Origin: Nocardiopsis changdeensis
GTDB lineage: Bacteria; Actinomycetota; Actinomycetes; Streptosporangiales; Streptosporangiaceae
Assembly: GCF_018316655.1 (NCBI RefSeq)
Contig: NZ_CP074136.1
Span: 62,001 to 126,000, forward strand
Length of the DNA stretch: 64,000 nt
Reading direction: 5' to 3'
Shown here: in pieces, positions 7,609-16,377 of the stretch
Numbering within the stretch: the first letter of the stretch is position 1
How the letters are laid out: the number at the start of each line of letters is the position of its first letter
Position numbers and translations under genes: made by a program
The notes under the pieces: model-generated
Database searches by the model: none
The model's input: only the letters and a program-made list of their open reading frames with translations
What the model was told of the DNA's origin: nothing

Positions 7609-8262
7609 ATGACGCTGACCGCCCCCGCACCCAGCACCGATGCGACCACCCGGGACCACTGGTGGGTGCGCCCCGGATGGGGGCCCACCACCAGTTGGTG
7701 GACCGTCCACGCCACGTTCGGCGGGCAGCCCGGTACCCCGGTGCTGCGCGCGGAGACGGCCCGGCTGCGGCCGCTGGTGGACCGCACCGGCTGGGATCTG
7801 ATCCCGGACCGGTGGCTGCACCTGACCATGCAGGGGGTGGGCGATACCGCCCAGGTGGACGCTCAGCGGATCACCGCCGTGGCGGCGGCCGTGCGGCGGG
7901 CGGTGGCCGGCACCGGTCCCCTGGTGGTGGAGTTGGGGCCGGTGGCGGTGGACGCTGAGGGCATCAACCTGCCCGCCCGCGGGGAGGGCGCCCGCGCCCT
8001 GGACGCGGTGCGCGACCGGGTGAGGGAGGCGATCGGCGAGGTGGTGGGCGCCGACGGCGTCGAGGGCGGCCCCGAGTGGCGTCCGCACGTCTCGCTGGCC
8101 TACGCCAACACCACCGGCCTGCCGCTGGAGCCGGTGCGTGAGGACCTGGCCGCCGCCGGGGTGCCGGTGATGGTGGAGGTCGACCACCTGTCGCTCATCG
8201 CCCTGCGCCGGGACGGCCACCTGTACCGGTGGGACCGGGCCGAAGCGCTGCCCCTGGCCTGA
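7609..8262 (+). CDS. 2H-family phosphoesterase (2'-5' RNA ligase-like)
   Basis: A 217-residue protein with two H-x-T/S motifs about 89 residues apart, HLTM at 71-74 and HVSL at 160-163. These are the catalytic pairs of the 2H phosphoesterase fold (LigT/CPDase/AKAP18-like). The family hydrolyses or forms 2',5' or cyclic phosphate bonds in RNA or nucleotides. The substrate here is unknown. GAGGGAG precedes the ATG, 9 nt after the previous stop. It ends the operon just before a double terminator. Confidence 0.8.
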   Translation: MTLTAPAPSTDATTRDHWWVRPGWGPTTSWWTVHATFGGQPGTPVLRAETARLRPLVDRTGWDLIPDRWLHLTMQGVGDTAQVDAQRITAVAAAVRRAVAGTGPLVVELGPVAVDAEGINLPARGEGARALDAVRDRVREAIGEVVGADGVEGGPEWRPHVSLAYANTTGLPLEPVREDLAAAGVPVMVEVDHLSLIALRRDGHLYRWDRAEALPLA

Positions 8263-8276
8263 CCCGCCACCGCCGA

Positions 8277-8337
8277 CGGCCCCGACCGGATCTGTCTCCG
8301 GCCGGGGCCGTACCCGTGTTTTCGGGGAACTTTTTTG
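8277..8337 (+). terminator. tandem terminator
   Basis: A 14-bp stem with one mismatch (CGGCCCCGACCGGA against TCCGGCCGGGGCCG) is followed by a smaller CCCG/CGGG hairpin and a T6 run. It isolates the upstream operon from the next promoter. Confidence 0.8.
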
Positions 8338-8362
8338 CGGCGCGCACCCGCTGTGACCTGCA

Positions 8363-8434
8363 TTGCCATTTGGCAACGGATCTGTTGACACCACGGCAAT
8401 GCGCTGCCGGTGCCCGGTCCTGCACTGTGGCCGC
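8363..8434 (+). promoter_or_regulatory. promoter/operator region of the PKS operon
   Basis: A TTGCCA-TT-TGGCAA palindrome at about 8364-8377 lies 8 nt before a TTGACA (-35-like) hexamer at 8385. A GGCA/TGCC repeat at 8395-8409 follows. No good -10 hexamer or ribosome site precedes the ATG at 8435. The repeated TTGCCA/GGCAA half-sites suggest a dimeric regulator. Confidence 0.4.
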
Positions 8435-9013
8435 ATGACCACCCCAACGGCACCACCCCAGATGGCACCCCAGCTGGTGGCACACCAGAAGATCGAGGCC
8501 CTGGCCCCGCTCCTCACCGAGGCCCGCGCTGAACACGGCATGGGCGATCTCGTCCTGTTCGACACCGACGGTGTCGTGATCGCGTTCGCCGGCGGCGACG
8601 TCTCCCCCGTCGAGGGGCAGGCCCAGGCGCGGGCCGAGTCGCTGGCCGCGATCGGGCAGCGGCTGCTGGCCCTGTCGCGGGGGGCCGACCACATCAAGCG
8701 CGAGTTGGCGCAGCATCGGGTCGATCCGGCCGGGCCCGGCCCGGTGCGCGCCATGCCGGTGGCGGCGGAGGTCGCCGAGCTGATCACGATCAAGTACCGC
8801 ACCCCTGAACCGCAGGAGGAGGGCGGGCGTGGCCAGGAGTGGCCGGTGGTCGTCTTCCCCATCGCCGGCACGCTCGGCCTGGTCGGCGACATCCCGCCCC
8901 GGCAGGAGGCCGCCGCGGGGACGCTGCCGCGGCTGGGGCACGCCCTGGCCACCCTGGCCGACGCGCTGCGCACGCACCCGGAGCTGCGGCCGCTGGTCGC
9001 GGGCGCCTCATGA
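8435..9013 (+). CDS. roadblock/LC7-type protein (CvnB-like)
   Basis: A 192-residue protein. LVLFDTDGVVIAF followed by AESLAAIGQRLLALSRGA matches the core of the roadblock/LC7 family, in particular the CvnB component of Streptomyces conservons. A region of about 50 residues is inserted before the final strand-helix (PIAGTLGLVGDI). In conservons this protein works with a sensor kinase, a DUF742 protein and a GTPase; no kinase is present here. Its stop overlaps the next ATG (ATGA), so translation is coupled. No Shine-Dalgarno sequence is visible. Confidence 0.6.
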   Translation: MTTPTAPPQMAPQLVAHQKIEALAPLLTEARAEHGMGDLVLFDTDGVVIAFAGGDVSPVEGQAQARAESLAAIGQRLLALSRGADHIKRELAQHRVDPAGPGPVRAMPVAAEVAELITIKYRTPEPQEEGGRGQEWPVVVFPIAGTLGLVGDIPPRQEAAAGTLPRLGHALATLADALRTHPELRPLVAGAS

Positions 9014-9798
9014 AGCGCCACGCATCGGTGACCGCTCCCCTGTGGGTGGGCTCGCGGCCGATCGGTATCAGTACGGCCACCCCGGTCATGGCCGTCCCGG
9101 AGACACGCCTCCCGGGCGGGCTGGACGATGCGGCCCTGTGCGTGCTGTACGCCCTGCGCGGGCTGGGCCGGGTGGCCACCACCGTCGAGCTGGCGGCCCG
9201 CACCGCCGAACCCGTCGTGGCCGTCGCGGTGGCCCTGCACCGGCTGCGAGAGCGCGACCTGATCCGTGTGCTGCGCCCGGGATGGCTCCCCGACCGGCTC
9301 GCTGTCTGGACCGGCGCAGACGCGGTCGCCCCGGTGTGCGTGGACCTGGTGGTGCTGGTCGGCGCCGACCCCGGCCAGCCCCTGACGCGGGCGCTGGGGC
9401 AGATCACCGACACCGGGCCGTTGCCGGTGCAGACGCACCTGCCCGGGTCGATGTGGGTGGGCGTCTCTCCCACCTCTGCCCGCCACCAGGTCGTCGTGGT
9501 CGCCGTCGCCGGCCTGCACCCCGCCGATGCGCGCTGGAGTGAGCTGGCCTCGGCCGCCGCGGCCGCGGTGATCGTCGGCAACCCCACCGCCCCCACTCCC
9601 GGGGAACTGCCCGGGGCGCTGAGCGCCACCGGTATCCCCGTCGTCGCGATGACCGCCCCCCTGGAGGGACCCGACCCCGCTCCGGACGTGGTGCGCGCGA
9701 CGTGGGGTCTGCCGGCGAACACCCCCGTGGTGGTCGGCGACCCCAGCCTTGCCCCCGACCTGTACACCGCCATCAACCACCTGGGAAAGCGCCCATGA
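9010..9798 (+). CDS. fused DUF742-like winged helix and degenerate CvnD-like GTPase
   Basis: A 262-residue protein. Residues about 35-95 resemble the winged-helix DUF742 protein CvnC. From about residue 105 the chain follows the CvnD GTPase outline, including a start like LVVLVGADPGQPLTRALG and an end like RATWGLPANTPVVVGD. The P-loop lysine is missing: GADPGQPLT stands where GGFGVGKTT is expected. It is therefore probably a pseudo-GTPase fused to its partner. ATGA overlaps join it to both neighbours. The homology is inferred by eye. Confidence 0.55.
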   Translation: MKRHASVTAPLWVGSRPIGISTATPVMAVPETRLPGGLDDAALCVLYALRGLGRVATTVELAARTAEPVVAVAVALHRLRERDLIRVLRPGWLPDRLAVWTGADAVAPVCVDLVVLVGADPGQPLTRALGQITDTGPLPVQTHLPGSMWVGVSPTSARHQVVVVAVAGLHPADARWSELASAAAAAVIVGNPTAPTPGELPGALSATGIPVVAMTAPLEGPDPAPDVVRATWGLPANTPVVVGDPSLAPDLYTAINHLGKRP

Positions 9799-11180
9799 AC
9801 AACAACGCACACCAGCGCCCGCCGTCGGCGCTGATCGTCGGTACCGGCCGGTCCGTGCTCACCGCCGCCACCGCCCTGGCCCGCCACGGTTGGCGCGTGG
9901 ACGTCATGTCGCGGCTGACCATCCCGGAGATCCTGGGCTCAGCGGCCGGCCTCACCCAGATCAGCCTGCCCACCACCCGCCAGTGGGAGCAGCACCTGGG
10001 GTTGGACCTGTGGGCGCACGACGCGCCCCCCGTGACGGCGGTGCGGCTGGTCCTGGACGACGGCACCGAGCCCGTGGAGATCATGGCCCCCCTGCCCGGG
10101 GAGGCGACCGCGATCGACTCCCGCCTGATCGGCGCCCGCTGGCTGGAGATGCTGGACGACGAGAACCGCAGCACCTTGCACATCAGCACCTGCCACGGCC
10201 AGGAGCTGGACATCCTCGCGGAGCGGTTCGACGCGACGGTGGTGGGCGGCGGTGAACGCAACCCGATGCGCAGCATGTTCCCCGTCGTGGGGGCGGCCTC
10301 GGGGGCCTCGGACCGCGTCGTGCTCCAAGCCCACATCCAGGGATGGGACTGGCTGGGGGACACCACGTGGACGGGGCGGGGCGAGCACTGGGCCATGGAG
10401 ATGTGGAGCCTGCCCGGCGCGGAGGTGATGGTGATGCCGGTCGTGTCCATGGTTCCGCTCTCCCCGGAGCGGGTGAGCGCCCTGTCCTCGGCGTACATCG
10501 AGCGCGCCATCGCCGTCCCGACGATCGCCGGGGCCTGCGTGCAGGTGCTGGCTCGCCCCGGCGGCCCGCTGGACACCCTGCCGGTGGAGCGCCGCCCCCA
10601 CTACGCGGGGGCGAACCCGGACGGGACACGCCTACCGGACCGGGTGCCCGCCACCTACCCGCCCGGGGCCATCTGGCAGCACATCCAGCACCTGGCCGCG
10701 GAGCGGGTGGACGCCGACCTCGGCGAGCGCCTGGCCGAGTGCACGCTCATCCCCGGCTCGGAACTGCTGGAGAGGGTGCAACCCCAGGTGCGCGACGCCG
10801 TCACGCTGACCGGCCGCGGCCGCCCCGTGGTGGGGATCGGCGGCATCACCCGCACCACCGAGCCCGCCAGCGGCCAGGGCGCGGCCGCCTCCACCCTGGC
10901 CGGGGTCAACCTCGCCGAGCTGCTCCACCGACAGTGGCTGTCCGGCGAGCCCCTGGACGAGCGGTTTTACCGCGAGGCCATGGCCACCTACGACCAGGAC
11001 CACGGGCACCACACCGCCGGGTTCGGGGCGATGGTCAACGCCTACCACAACGACCACGACCCGTACCACGCCAAGGTGCGGGCCATGGTCGACGCGGTGC
11101 GGTCCAACCCGGAGCTGGCCACGCTGTGGGGCCAGGGCCTGGACCAGCCCGACCGCATGGCGCCCCTCATGGCCGGCTGA
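9795..11180 (+). CDS. FAD-dependent monooxygenase (styrene/indole monooxygenase-like)
   Basis: A 461-residue flavoprotein. ALIVGTGRSVLTAATALA is a Rossmann dinucleotide motif at the N terminus. The segment GRPVVGIGGITRTTEPASGQG near residue 345 is the second FAD-contacting motif (G-D-like / GQGA). The overall layout matches StyA-type single-component epoxidases that use FADH2 from a separate reductase. No reductase is seen in the window. Coupled by ATGA to the pseudo-GTPase, it likely oxidises a substrate or product of the PKS operon. Confidence 0.75.
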   Translation: MNNNAHQRPPSALIVGTGRSVLTAATALARHGWRVDVMSRLTIPEILGSAAGLTQISLPTTRQWEQHLGLDLWAHDAPPVTAVRLVLDDGTEPVEIMAPLPGEATAIDSRLIGARWLEMLDDENRSTLHISTCHGQELDILAERFDATVVGGGERNPMRSMFPVVGAASGASDRVVLQAHIQGWDWLGDTTWTGRGEHWAMEMWSLPGAEVMVMPVVSMVPLSPERVSALSSAYIERAIAVPTIAGACVQVLARPGGPLDTLPVERRPHYAGANPDGTRLPDRVPATYPPGAIWQHIQHLAAERVDADLGERLAECTLIPGSELLERVQPQVRDAVTLTGRGRPVVGIGGITRTTEPASGQGAAASTLAGVNLAELLHRQWLSGEPLDERFYREAMATYDQDHGHHTAGFGAMVNAYHNDHDPYHAKVRAMVDAVRSNPELATLWGQGLDQPDRMAPLMAG

Positions 11181-11231
11181 ACCCGGCCCACCTCACCCCC
11201 CCGTTCCCCCCACCCCCTGTGGAGGCCCCCC

Positions 11232-12014
11232 ATGTTTCAGCCCGCACCCCAGCCGGACCGTCGTCCGACGACCGATGACCATTTCATCCCCCAACCCGGT
11301 GCCGCCGCGGTGGCACCGCGCAGCCGCAGCAACCCCGCCCTGTACAACACCGCGACCCTGTCGGTGTACACCGTCCTGATCCACCTGCTGTCCCACCGGC
11401 CGCTGTGGGGCGTCGAGAACCAGCAGATCGAGGCCCTGTACGACCGCCACATGGCCGTCGACCACGTCGAGGTCGGCCCCGGCAACGGCCGGTTCCTCGT
11501 GCGGGCGCTGCGCCGGCGGCGCCGGGCGGGCCGGGAGCCGGTCACGCGCGTGGCCCTGCTGGACCTCAACCCCGCGGCCCTGGCCGTCACCGCCCGCAGG
11601 CTGCGCCGCCGCGGTGTACAGGTGGACCGCCACCTCACCGACGCCCTGGCCCCCTGGCCGGTCCCGGCGCCAACCCGGGAGGGGCGCAGCGTCGGGTGCG
11701 TGATGGTCACCCACACCCTGCCCGGTGAGGGGTTCGCGGCCAAGCGCGAGGCGTTCGCCCAGATGGTCCGCGCGGCGGGCGGCGGCGGGCGGCTGTTCGG
11801 GTGCGGGATCCTCGGCGAGGCCGACCCCGCCCCCATCTCCCGCGCCGGGGCCCGCATGAGGCGGCTCTACAACGGCCGCAAGAACATCTTCCACAACACC
11901 GGCGACACCGCCCAGGGGTTGGAGGACGTGCTCCGGCAGGTGTGCGGCCCCGCCGCCCACATCACCGTGCGCACCGTCGGCGCCGTCGTGGTGTGGGAGG
12001 TGGTGCTCCCGTGA
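11232..12014 (+). CDS. class I SAM-dependent methyltransferase
   Basis: A 260-residue protein with motif I VEVGPGNGRFL near residue 78 and an acidic strand-end LLDLNPAAL about 30 residues later, the usual SAM-binding pattern. GGAGG precedes the ATG. The stop overlaps the PKS GTG start (GTGA). O-, N- or C-methylation of the PKS product is plausible; the substrate cannot be read from the sequence. Confidence 0.75.
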   Translation: MFQPAPQPDRRPTTDDHFIPQPGAAAVAPRSRSNPALYNTATLSVYTVLIHLLSHRPLWGVENQQIEALYDRHMAVDHVEVGPGNGRFLVRALRRRRRAGREPVTRVALLDLNPAALAVTARRLRRRGVQVDRHLTDALAPWPVPAPTREGRSVGCVMVTHTLPGEGFAAKREAFAQMVRAAGGGGRLFGCGILGEADPAPISRAGARMRRLYNGRKNIFHNTGDTAQGLEDVLRQVCGPAAHITVRTVGAVVVWEVVLP

Positions 12015-14938
12015 CCGGACACCCTGCGCACACCCCCGCCCTGGTCGGGATCGGCGCCCGCCTCCCCGGCCCGGGAGCGGGCGACACCGTCGGCCCCCAC
12101 GGCATGTGGGAGGCACTCACCGGTGGGAAAACCGCGATCGGCCACTACCCGGCCGAGAGGTGGCAGGCCATGCAGGAGCTGCTGCACCCGGCCGACCGGG
12201 GCGGCGACCCGTGGCCCGCCGCCCTGATCACCTGGCCCCAGGCCGTCGACGCCACCGTGCTGGGGCTGCGCGCCTCGGACACCGCGCACCTGTCCCCCAC
12301 GCAGGTCCTGGTGCTCCAGGTCGCCGCCGAGGCCCTGGCCGATGCCGGGATCCGCCCCGACACGCTGGCCGGGCCCCGCACCGGCATCTACCTCGGGGCC
12401 GCCTCCCCCGACGACGCCCTGAGGGTGTTCGCGGCCGGTGCGCAGCCCACCCTGTCGGAGCTGGCCGCGGGCGGCGCCGGGATGGTCGCCACCCCCGTCT
12501 CCCGGTGGCTGGACGCCCGCGGCCCCCTGGTCACCTACGACACGTCGTGCTCGGGCAGCCTGTACGCCCTGCACGCCGCCCGCCGGGATCTGGCCGACGG
12601 CACGGTCACCACCGCCATCGTCATCGGCGCCAGCTCCCTGACCCACCCGGTGCCCACCCGGGCGTTCCGCGCCGGCCCCGGCGTCCTGGCCGCCGACGGC
12701 GACGTGCGCCCGTTCGACGCCGACGCCCACGGGTACGTGCGCGGCGAGGCCGTGGTGGCCGCGGTGCTGCGCCCCTACGGCCAGGCCCGCGAGAGCCACG
12801 ACCGCATCTATGCCCTCATCGAGCACACCGCCACCGGCTCGGATGGTCGATCCGCGGGGATGGGCATGCCGTCGGCCGACGCCCTGGCCGAGCTGATCGT
12901 CCGCACCCACACCGAGGCGGGCGTGCCCGCGGACCGGGTGCCGCTGGTCATCACCCACGGCCCCGGAACCAAGGCCGGCGCCCGCGCCGAGGCCCGCGCC
13001 CTGGCCCAGGCGTACCGGCGCGACCCGGGCGACCCGCTGTGGATCCACTCCGTCAAGGGGTTGTGGGGGCACGGCGAGGCCGCGGCAGGGCTCACCGGGC
13101 TGCTGGCCGGAGCGCTCATGCTTCACCACGGCGGATGGGTGCCGCCCACCGTCGGCCACCACCGGGCCCCCGACTGGCTGACCCGGTCCGGGCTGCGCGT
13201 GCCCACCGACCGCGTCAACCACCTCCCCCACGAGCCGCACCGGCGCCGGACCGGGGTGGTCGCGCTCGGGTTCAGCGGGGCGATCGCCTGCGCGCTCCTG
13301 GCAGGCGTCCCCCGGTCGGTGGCGCCGCGGCGGGGCACCCACCCCGGGCTGGGCGCGGCCGCGGTCCTGCCGGTGTCCGCGCGCACCCCCGAGCGGGTGC
13401 GCGCCGTGGCCGAGGTGGTCCCCGACGCGGTCCAGGTCCGCACTCCCCCGGCCCTGTCGCGGCTGGGCCACCACCTCACCCACCGCAGCACCCCGGACCT
13501 GGAGCACCGGGCGGCGGTGGTGGCCGTCGGCTCCACCGACACCACCGCCCCCGCCTGGCGGGCCCTGGCCCGGGGGGAGCACCACCCCGACCTGGTCGGC
13601 CCCCCGGCCCACCCCGGGCCGTGGCGGACGCTATGGGCCTTCGGCGGCCACGGCGCCGCGCACGACGGCATGGCGGCCGACCTGTACACCCGAGACCGGT
13701 TGTTCGCCGCGCACCTGGACCGGGCGTTGGAAGCGCTGGTGCCGTACACGTCCGGTCCCGCCTGGCGGCCCGGCCGCCCCCCGCGCGGGCTCGGCCAGGT
13801 CCAGCGCGCCACCTGGGCGGTCCAGGTCGCCATGGCCCACACCCTGATGGACCGGTGGGGGCTGGCCCCGGACGCGGTGGCCGGCCACTCCCTCGGTGAG
13901 GTCGCGGCCGCCACCGTCGCCGGCATCCTGTCCCTGTCGGACGGTGCCCTGCTGGTCAGCCGCCGCGCCGACCTGCTGGCCTCCCTGGCCCCGCTGGGCG
14001 GCATGGTCGCCGCCCGCGTGGACGCCGCCACCGCCCACGAGCTGGCCCAGGCCCACCAGGTCGACGTGGCCTGCCTTAACGCCCCCGACCAGAGCGTGTT
14101 CTCCGGCGCCAGCGAGCCGCTGCGCACCCTGACCGGAGACCTCACCGAACGCGGCATGGATCCGCGGCCGCTGCCCGGCTCACCGCCCGCGCACAGCCGC
14201 CACCTCACCGCCGAGGCCCTGGACGGTCTCGACCGGGCCCTGACCGGGCTGCGGCCCCGCCCCGGCACCCTGCCGCTGGTGTCCACCGTCACTGCCCGCC
14301 CGGCCGCCGGTGAGGACCTGCACCGCCGGTACTGGGCTGCCCAACTCGCCGCCCCGGTGCGGTGGGAGGAGACCGTGGTGGTGCACGCCCGCACCGGCCC
14401 GCTGCTGGTCACGGAGATCTCACCGCGTCCGGTACTGGTCCAGCCCACCACCCGGATCCGCGCCCGCCACGGCCAGGTGATCACCGCCGTCGCCGCCGGC
14501 GACCCCCAGGGCGAGCGCCGGGCGCTGGCCTTGGCGGCCGCCACCGCCTATACCCACCACCAGCCGATCCGGTGGCCGTACGTGCCCTGCGTACCGGTGG
14601 ACTTGGCCCCCGCCCGGTGGGAGGCGCCGCCCGCGGACGCCGACCACTGGCCCGAGCGGGTCGCCCACCTGGACGGAGAAGCCCTGTACACCGCCCTGTC
14701 CCAGGTGGTCCTGGCGGCGGTGGCCGCTCTGGCTCCGGTCCCGGTGGGGGTGGGCGACTACCAACGGGACCTGGCTGATCTGGGATTGCACAGCATCGAC
14801 CGCCTCAGCCTCCAGCACCGGCTGCTGCATCCGCTCCGGCCGCGCCCGCAGGACCTGCCAGAGCACGCGCCCACCATCGCCTCCATCACCCGCGGGCTGG
14901 TGCAGCTGGTGGCCGAGCGCCGCGACCGCGCCGACTGA
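12011..14938 (+). CDS. single-module polyketide synthase, KS-AT-ACP
   Basis: A 975-residue protein starting at a GTG that overlaps the methyltransferase stop. The ketosynthase domain (about 10-430) has Cys180 in DTSCSGSLYALH, His in THGPGTK and His in LWGHGEAAAG, so the catalytic triad looks intact. The acyltransferase domain (about 530-830) has Ser627 in GHSLGEVAAA and an AHSRHL histidine. The carrier domain has Ser928 in LGLHSIDRLSLQ, with His where Asp is usual. No KR, DH or TE is present. It may act iteratively or on a preformed acyl starter. Double terminators follow. Confidence 0.88.
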   Translation: MTGHPAHTPALVGIGARLPGPGAGDTVGPHGMWEALTGGKTAIGHYPAERWQAMQELLHPADRGGDPWPAALITWPQAVDATVLGLRASDTAHLSPTQVLVLQVAAEALADAGIRPDTLAGPRTGIYLGAASPDDALRVFAAGAQPTLSELAAGGAGMVATPVSRWLDARGPLVTYDTSCSGSLYALHAARRDLADGTVTTAIVIGASSLTHPVPTRAFRAGPGVLAADGDVRPFDADAHGYVRGEAVVAAVLRPYGQARESHDRIYALIEHTATGSDGRSAGMGMPSADALAELIVRTHTEAGVPADRVPLVITHGPGTKAGARAEARALAQAYRRDPGDPLWIHSVKGLWGHGEAAAGLTGLLAGALMLHHGGWVPPTVGHHRAPDWLTRSGLRVPTDRVNHLPHEPHRRRTGVVALGFSGAIACALLAGVPRSVAPRRGTHPGLGAAAVLPVSARTPERVRAVAEVVPDAVQVRTPPALSRLGHHLTHRSTPDLEHRAAVVAVGSTDTTAPAWRALARGEHHPDLVGPPAHPGPWRTLWAFGGHGAAHDGMAADLYTRDRLFAAHLDRALEALVPYTSGPAWRPGRPPRGLGQVQRATWAVQVAMAHTLMDRWGLAPDAVAGHSLGEVAAATVAGILSLSDGALLVSRRADLLASLAPLGGMVAARVDAATAHELAQAHQVDVACLNAPDQSVFSGASEPLRTLTGDLTERGMDPRPLPGSPPAHSRHLTAEALDGLDRALTGLRPRPGTLPLVSTVTARPAAGEDLHRRYWAAQLAAPVRWEETVVVHARTGPLLVTEISPRPVLVQPTTRIRARHGQVITAVAAGDPQGERRALALAAATAYTHHQPIRWPYVPCVPVDLAPARWEAPPADADHWPERVAHLDGEALYTALSQVVLAAVAALAPVPVGVGDYQRDLADLGLHSIDRLSLQHRLLHPLRPRPQDLPEHAPTIASITRGLVQLVAERRDRAD

Positions 14939-14955
14939 CGACCCTGTCCCAAGCC

Positions 14956-15034
14956 GGACGTTTCCGCCCCCCCTCCCCGGAAACGTCCCCCCTGCCCGGG
15001 GCGGCCGTCCCACTCCCACGGCCGCCCCGGGCAG
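14956..15034 (+). terminator. double terminator after the PKS
   Basis: GGACGTTTCCG with CGGAAACGTCC (11 bp) is followed by a perfect 17-bp stem whose arms are at 14992-15008 and 15018-15034. It marks the end of the 8435-14938 operon. Confidence 0.75.
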
Positions 15035-15167
15035 GACCATCGGCCACCCCCACGGGCCCGCGCACCTCCCGAGCGCCAGGGCCCACCCGCCCCCGGGGAG
15101 CACGCGGGTCCTCCCCGGGGGCGCCCCGTTCAGCCCAGACCACGACCAAGGACGACAAGGACCGACC

Positions 15168-15746
15168 GTGAACGCCGCCGACCAGGCCACGCACACCGGG
15201 GACGACCTGAGCCAAGAGGCCGTGCAGCGCTACGAGCACGAGTACGCCCTCGCCCACCACGAGGCCGCCCATCCCACCCGCCAGTGGTACCCCGGCGGGC
15301 TGCCGGAGGTGTTCCAGACCCCCGTGTGGGCACACGCTCACGCGCAGGAATGCGGCCGCTACCCCACCGCCGCGATGGTGCGGGACACCGTGCGGATGCG
15401 CAAACTGCGGGTGTCGGTACTGCGCAACGTCCCCATCGGCCGCGAGCTGCTGGTGACCCTGTCCGGGCTGCTCACCGCCCCCATGTTCCTGGAGGCCCAC
15501 GAGATCGCCGCCCAGCACGCGCAGACCATCGAACTGGCCGCCCTGCCCCATGTCCAGGTGCGCGTGGCCGACGAAGCGGTGCGCGTCGCGTACCCGGACG
15601 GGTTCGCCCTGCGTGACGGCCAGGTGTTCACCGACGGACCCGACGGCCCGGCCACTATCAGGGGCGCCGCCCGCGAGTACCACGCCCGGTTCAAGGAGCT
15701 GTGGAAGGACGCCGAGCCCTTCACCGCCCAGATGCTGGCGCCATGA
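15168..15746 (+). CDS. DUF5753-type protein lacking an HTH
   Basis: A 192-residue protein. It holds the ligand/partner half of Scr1-family regulators: WYPGGLPEVFQTPVWAHAHA corresponds to the LLQTxxYA motif region, and the end has the WKDAEPF tail. There is no N-terminal helix-turn-helix. AAGGA lies 7 nt before the GTG. It could act as a dominant partner or antitoxin-like component for full-length XRE/DUF5753 proteins elsewhere, such as that at 19496. Confidence 0.65.
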   Translation: MNAADQATHTGDDLSQEAVQRYEHEYALAHHEAAHPTRQWYPGGLPEVFQTPVWAHAHAQECGRYPTAAMVRDTVRMRKLRVSVLRNVPIGRELLVTLSGLLTAPMFLEAHEIAAQHAQTIELAALPHVQVRVADEAVRVAYPDGFALRDGQVFTDGPDGPATIRGAAREYHARFKELWKDAEPFTAQMLAP

Positions 15747-15971
15747 AGCCCGGCGGCCGCCCGTCCTGCGGCCGCCGTCCCGGGCCGGAGCCCCGGCACC
15801 GCCCCTGGCCCGGCGGGGCCGGCCCCTTCCGGCCGGTGGTGCCGCCGTCCCTGCCCCAGCCCCCGGCAGCGGCACCACTCCCGCCCGGCCGGGGCCGCAC
15901 CCACCGCCACACGGCCCCGGCCGCGCCCACCGTCCGCCTCACCCCGCCCAGGAAAGGAAGCATGACCCGCC

Positions 15972-16310
15972 GTGAACGCGACCCGCCTGCCGCGCCCTGA
16001 ACGCCCCACCTATGCCGAAATCGAGCGCGCCCCCTGCCGCCGCGAAGATGTCGACCCCGAGCTGCATTTCCTGCCGGGAGCGGCCCAGAACCACGTCAAG
16101 GCCCTGTGCCGGGACTGCCCCGTGCGCGTCTGGTGCCTGGCCAAGGCCCTGAACGAGGGAATCGAGTTCGGGGTGTGGGGCGGCATGACCGAGCGCGAGC
16201 GCCGTGCCCTGCTGCGCCGCCGCGCGAACGTCCGCGACTGGTACGCGCTGCTCACAGCCGCCGAACAGGCCCACCACCGCGTGCTGGCCGGCGCCGGAGC
16301 GACGCCGTGA
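15972..16310 (+). CDS. WhiB-like iron-sulfur protein
   Basis: A 112-residue protein with the four WhiB cysteines (Cys22, Cys46, Cys49, Cys55; CRDCPVRVWC) and the GVWGG turn at 67-71 followed by TERERR. WhiB-like proteins bind a [4Fe-4S] cluster and usually the primary sigma factor to control transcription. AAGGAAG is 13 nt before the GTG, so the exact start is uncertain. WhiB homologues on mobile elements often modulate host development or plasmid genes. Confidence 0.87.
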   Translation: MNATRLPRPERPTYAEIERAPCRREDVDPELHFLPGAAQNHVKALCRDCPVRVWCLAKALNEGIEFGVWGGMTERERRALLRRRANVRDWYALLTAAEQAHHRVLAGAGATP

Positions 16311-16377
16311 CCGGGGACCGCCCCCACCCGACCTGTGGGACACCGACATCCCACCGCCCCAAGGAAGAAGGAACCGC

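Noticed and set aside
5629..9810. Open frame of 1393 codons on the minus strand
   Set aside because: It is the antisense shadow of four well supported plus-strand genes; composition is Arg/Gly/His/Pro-rich without domains.
15743..16000. Small Pro-rich frame overlapping the DUF5753 stop
   Set aside because: Low-complexity Pro/Arg product and no ribosome site; the overlap alone is weak support.
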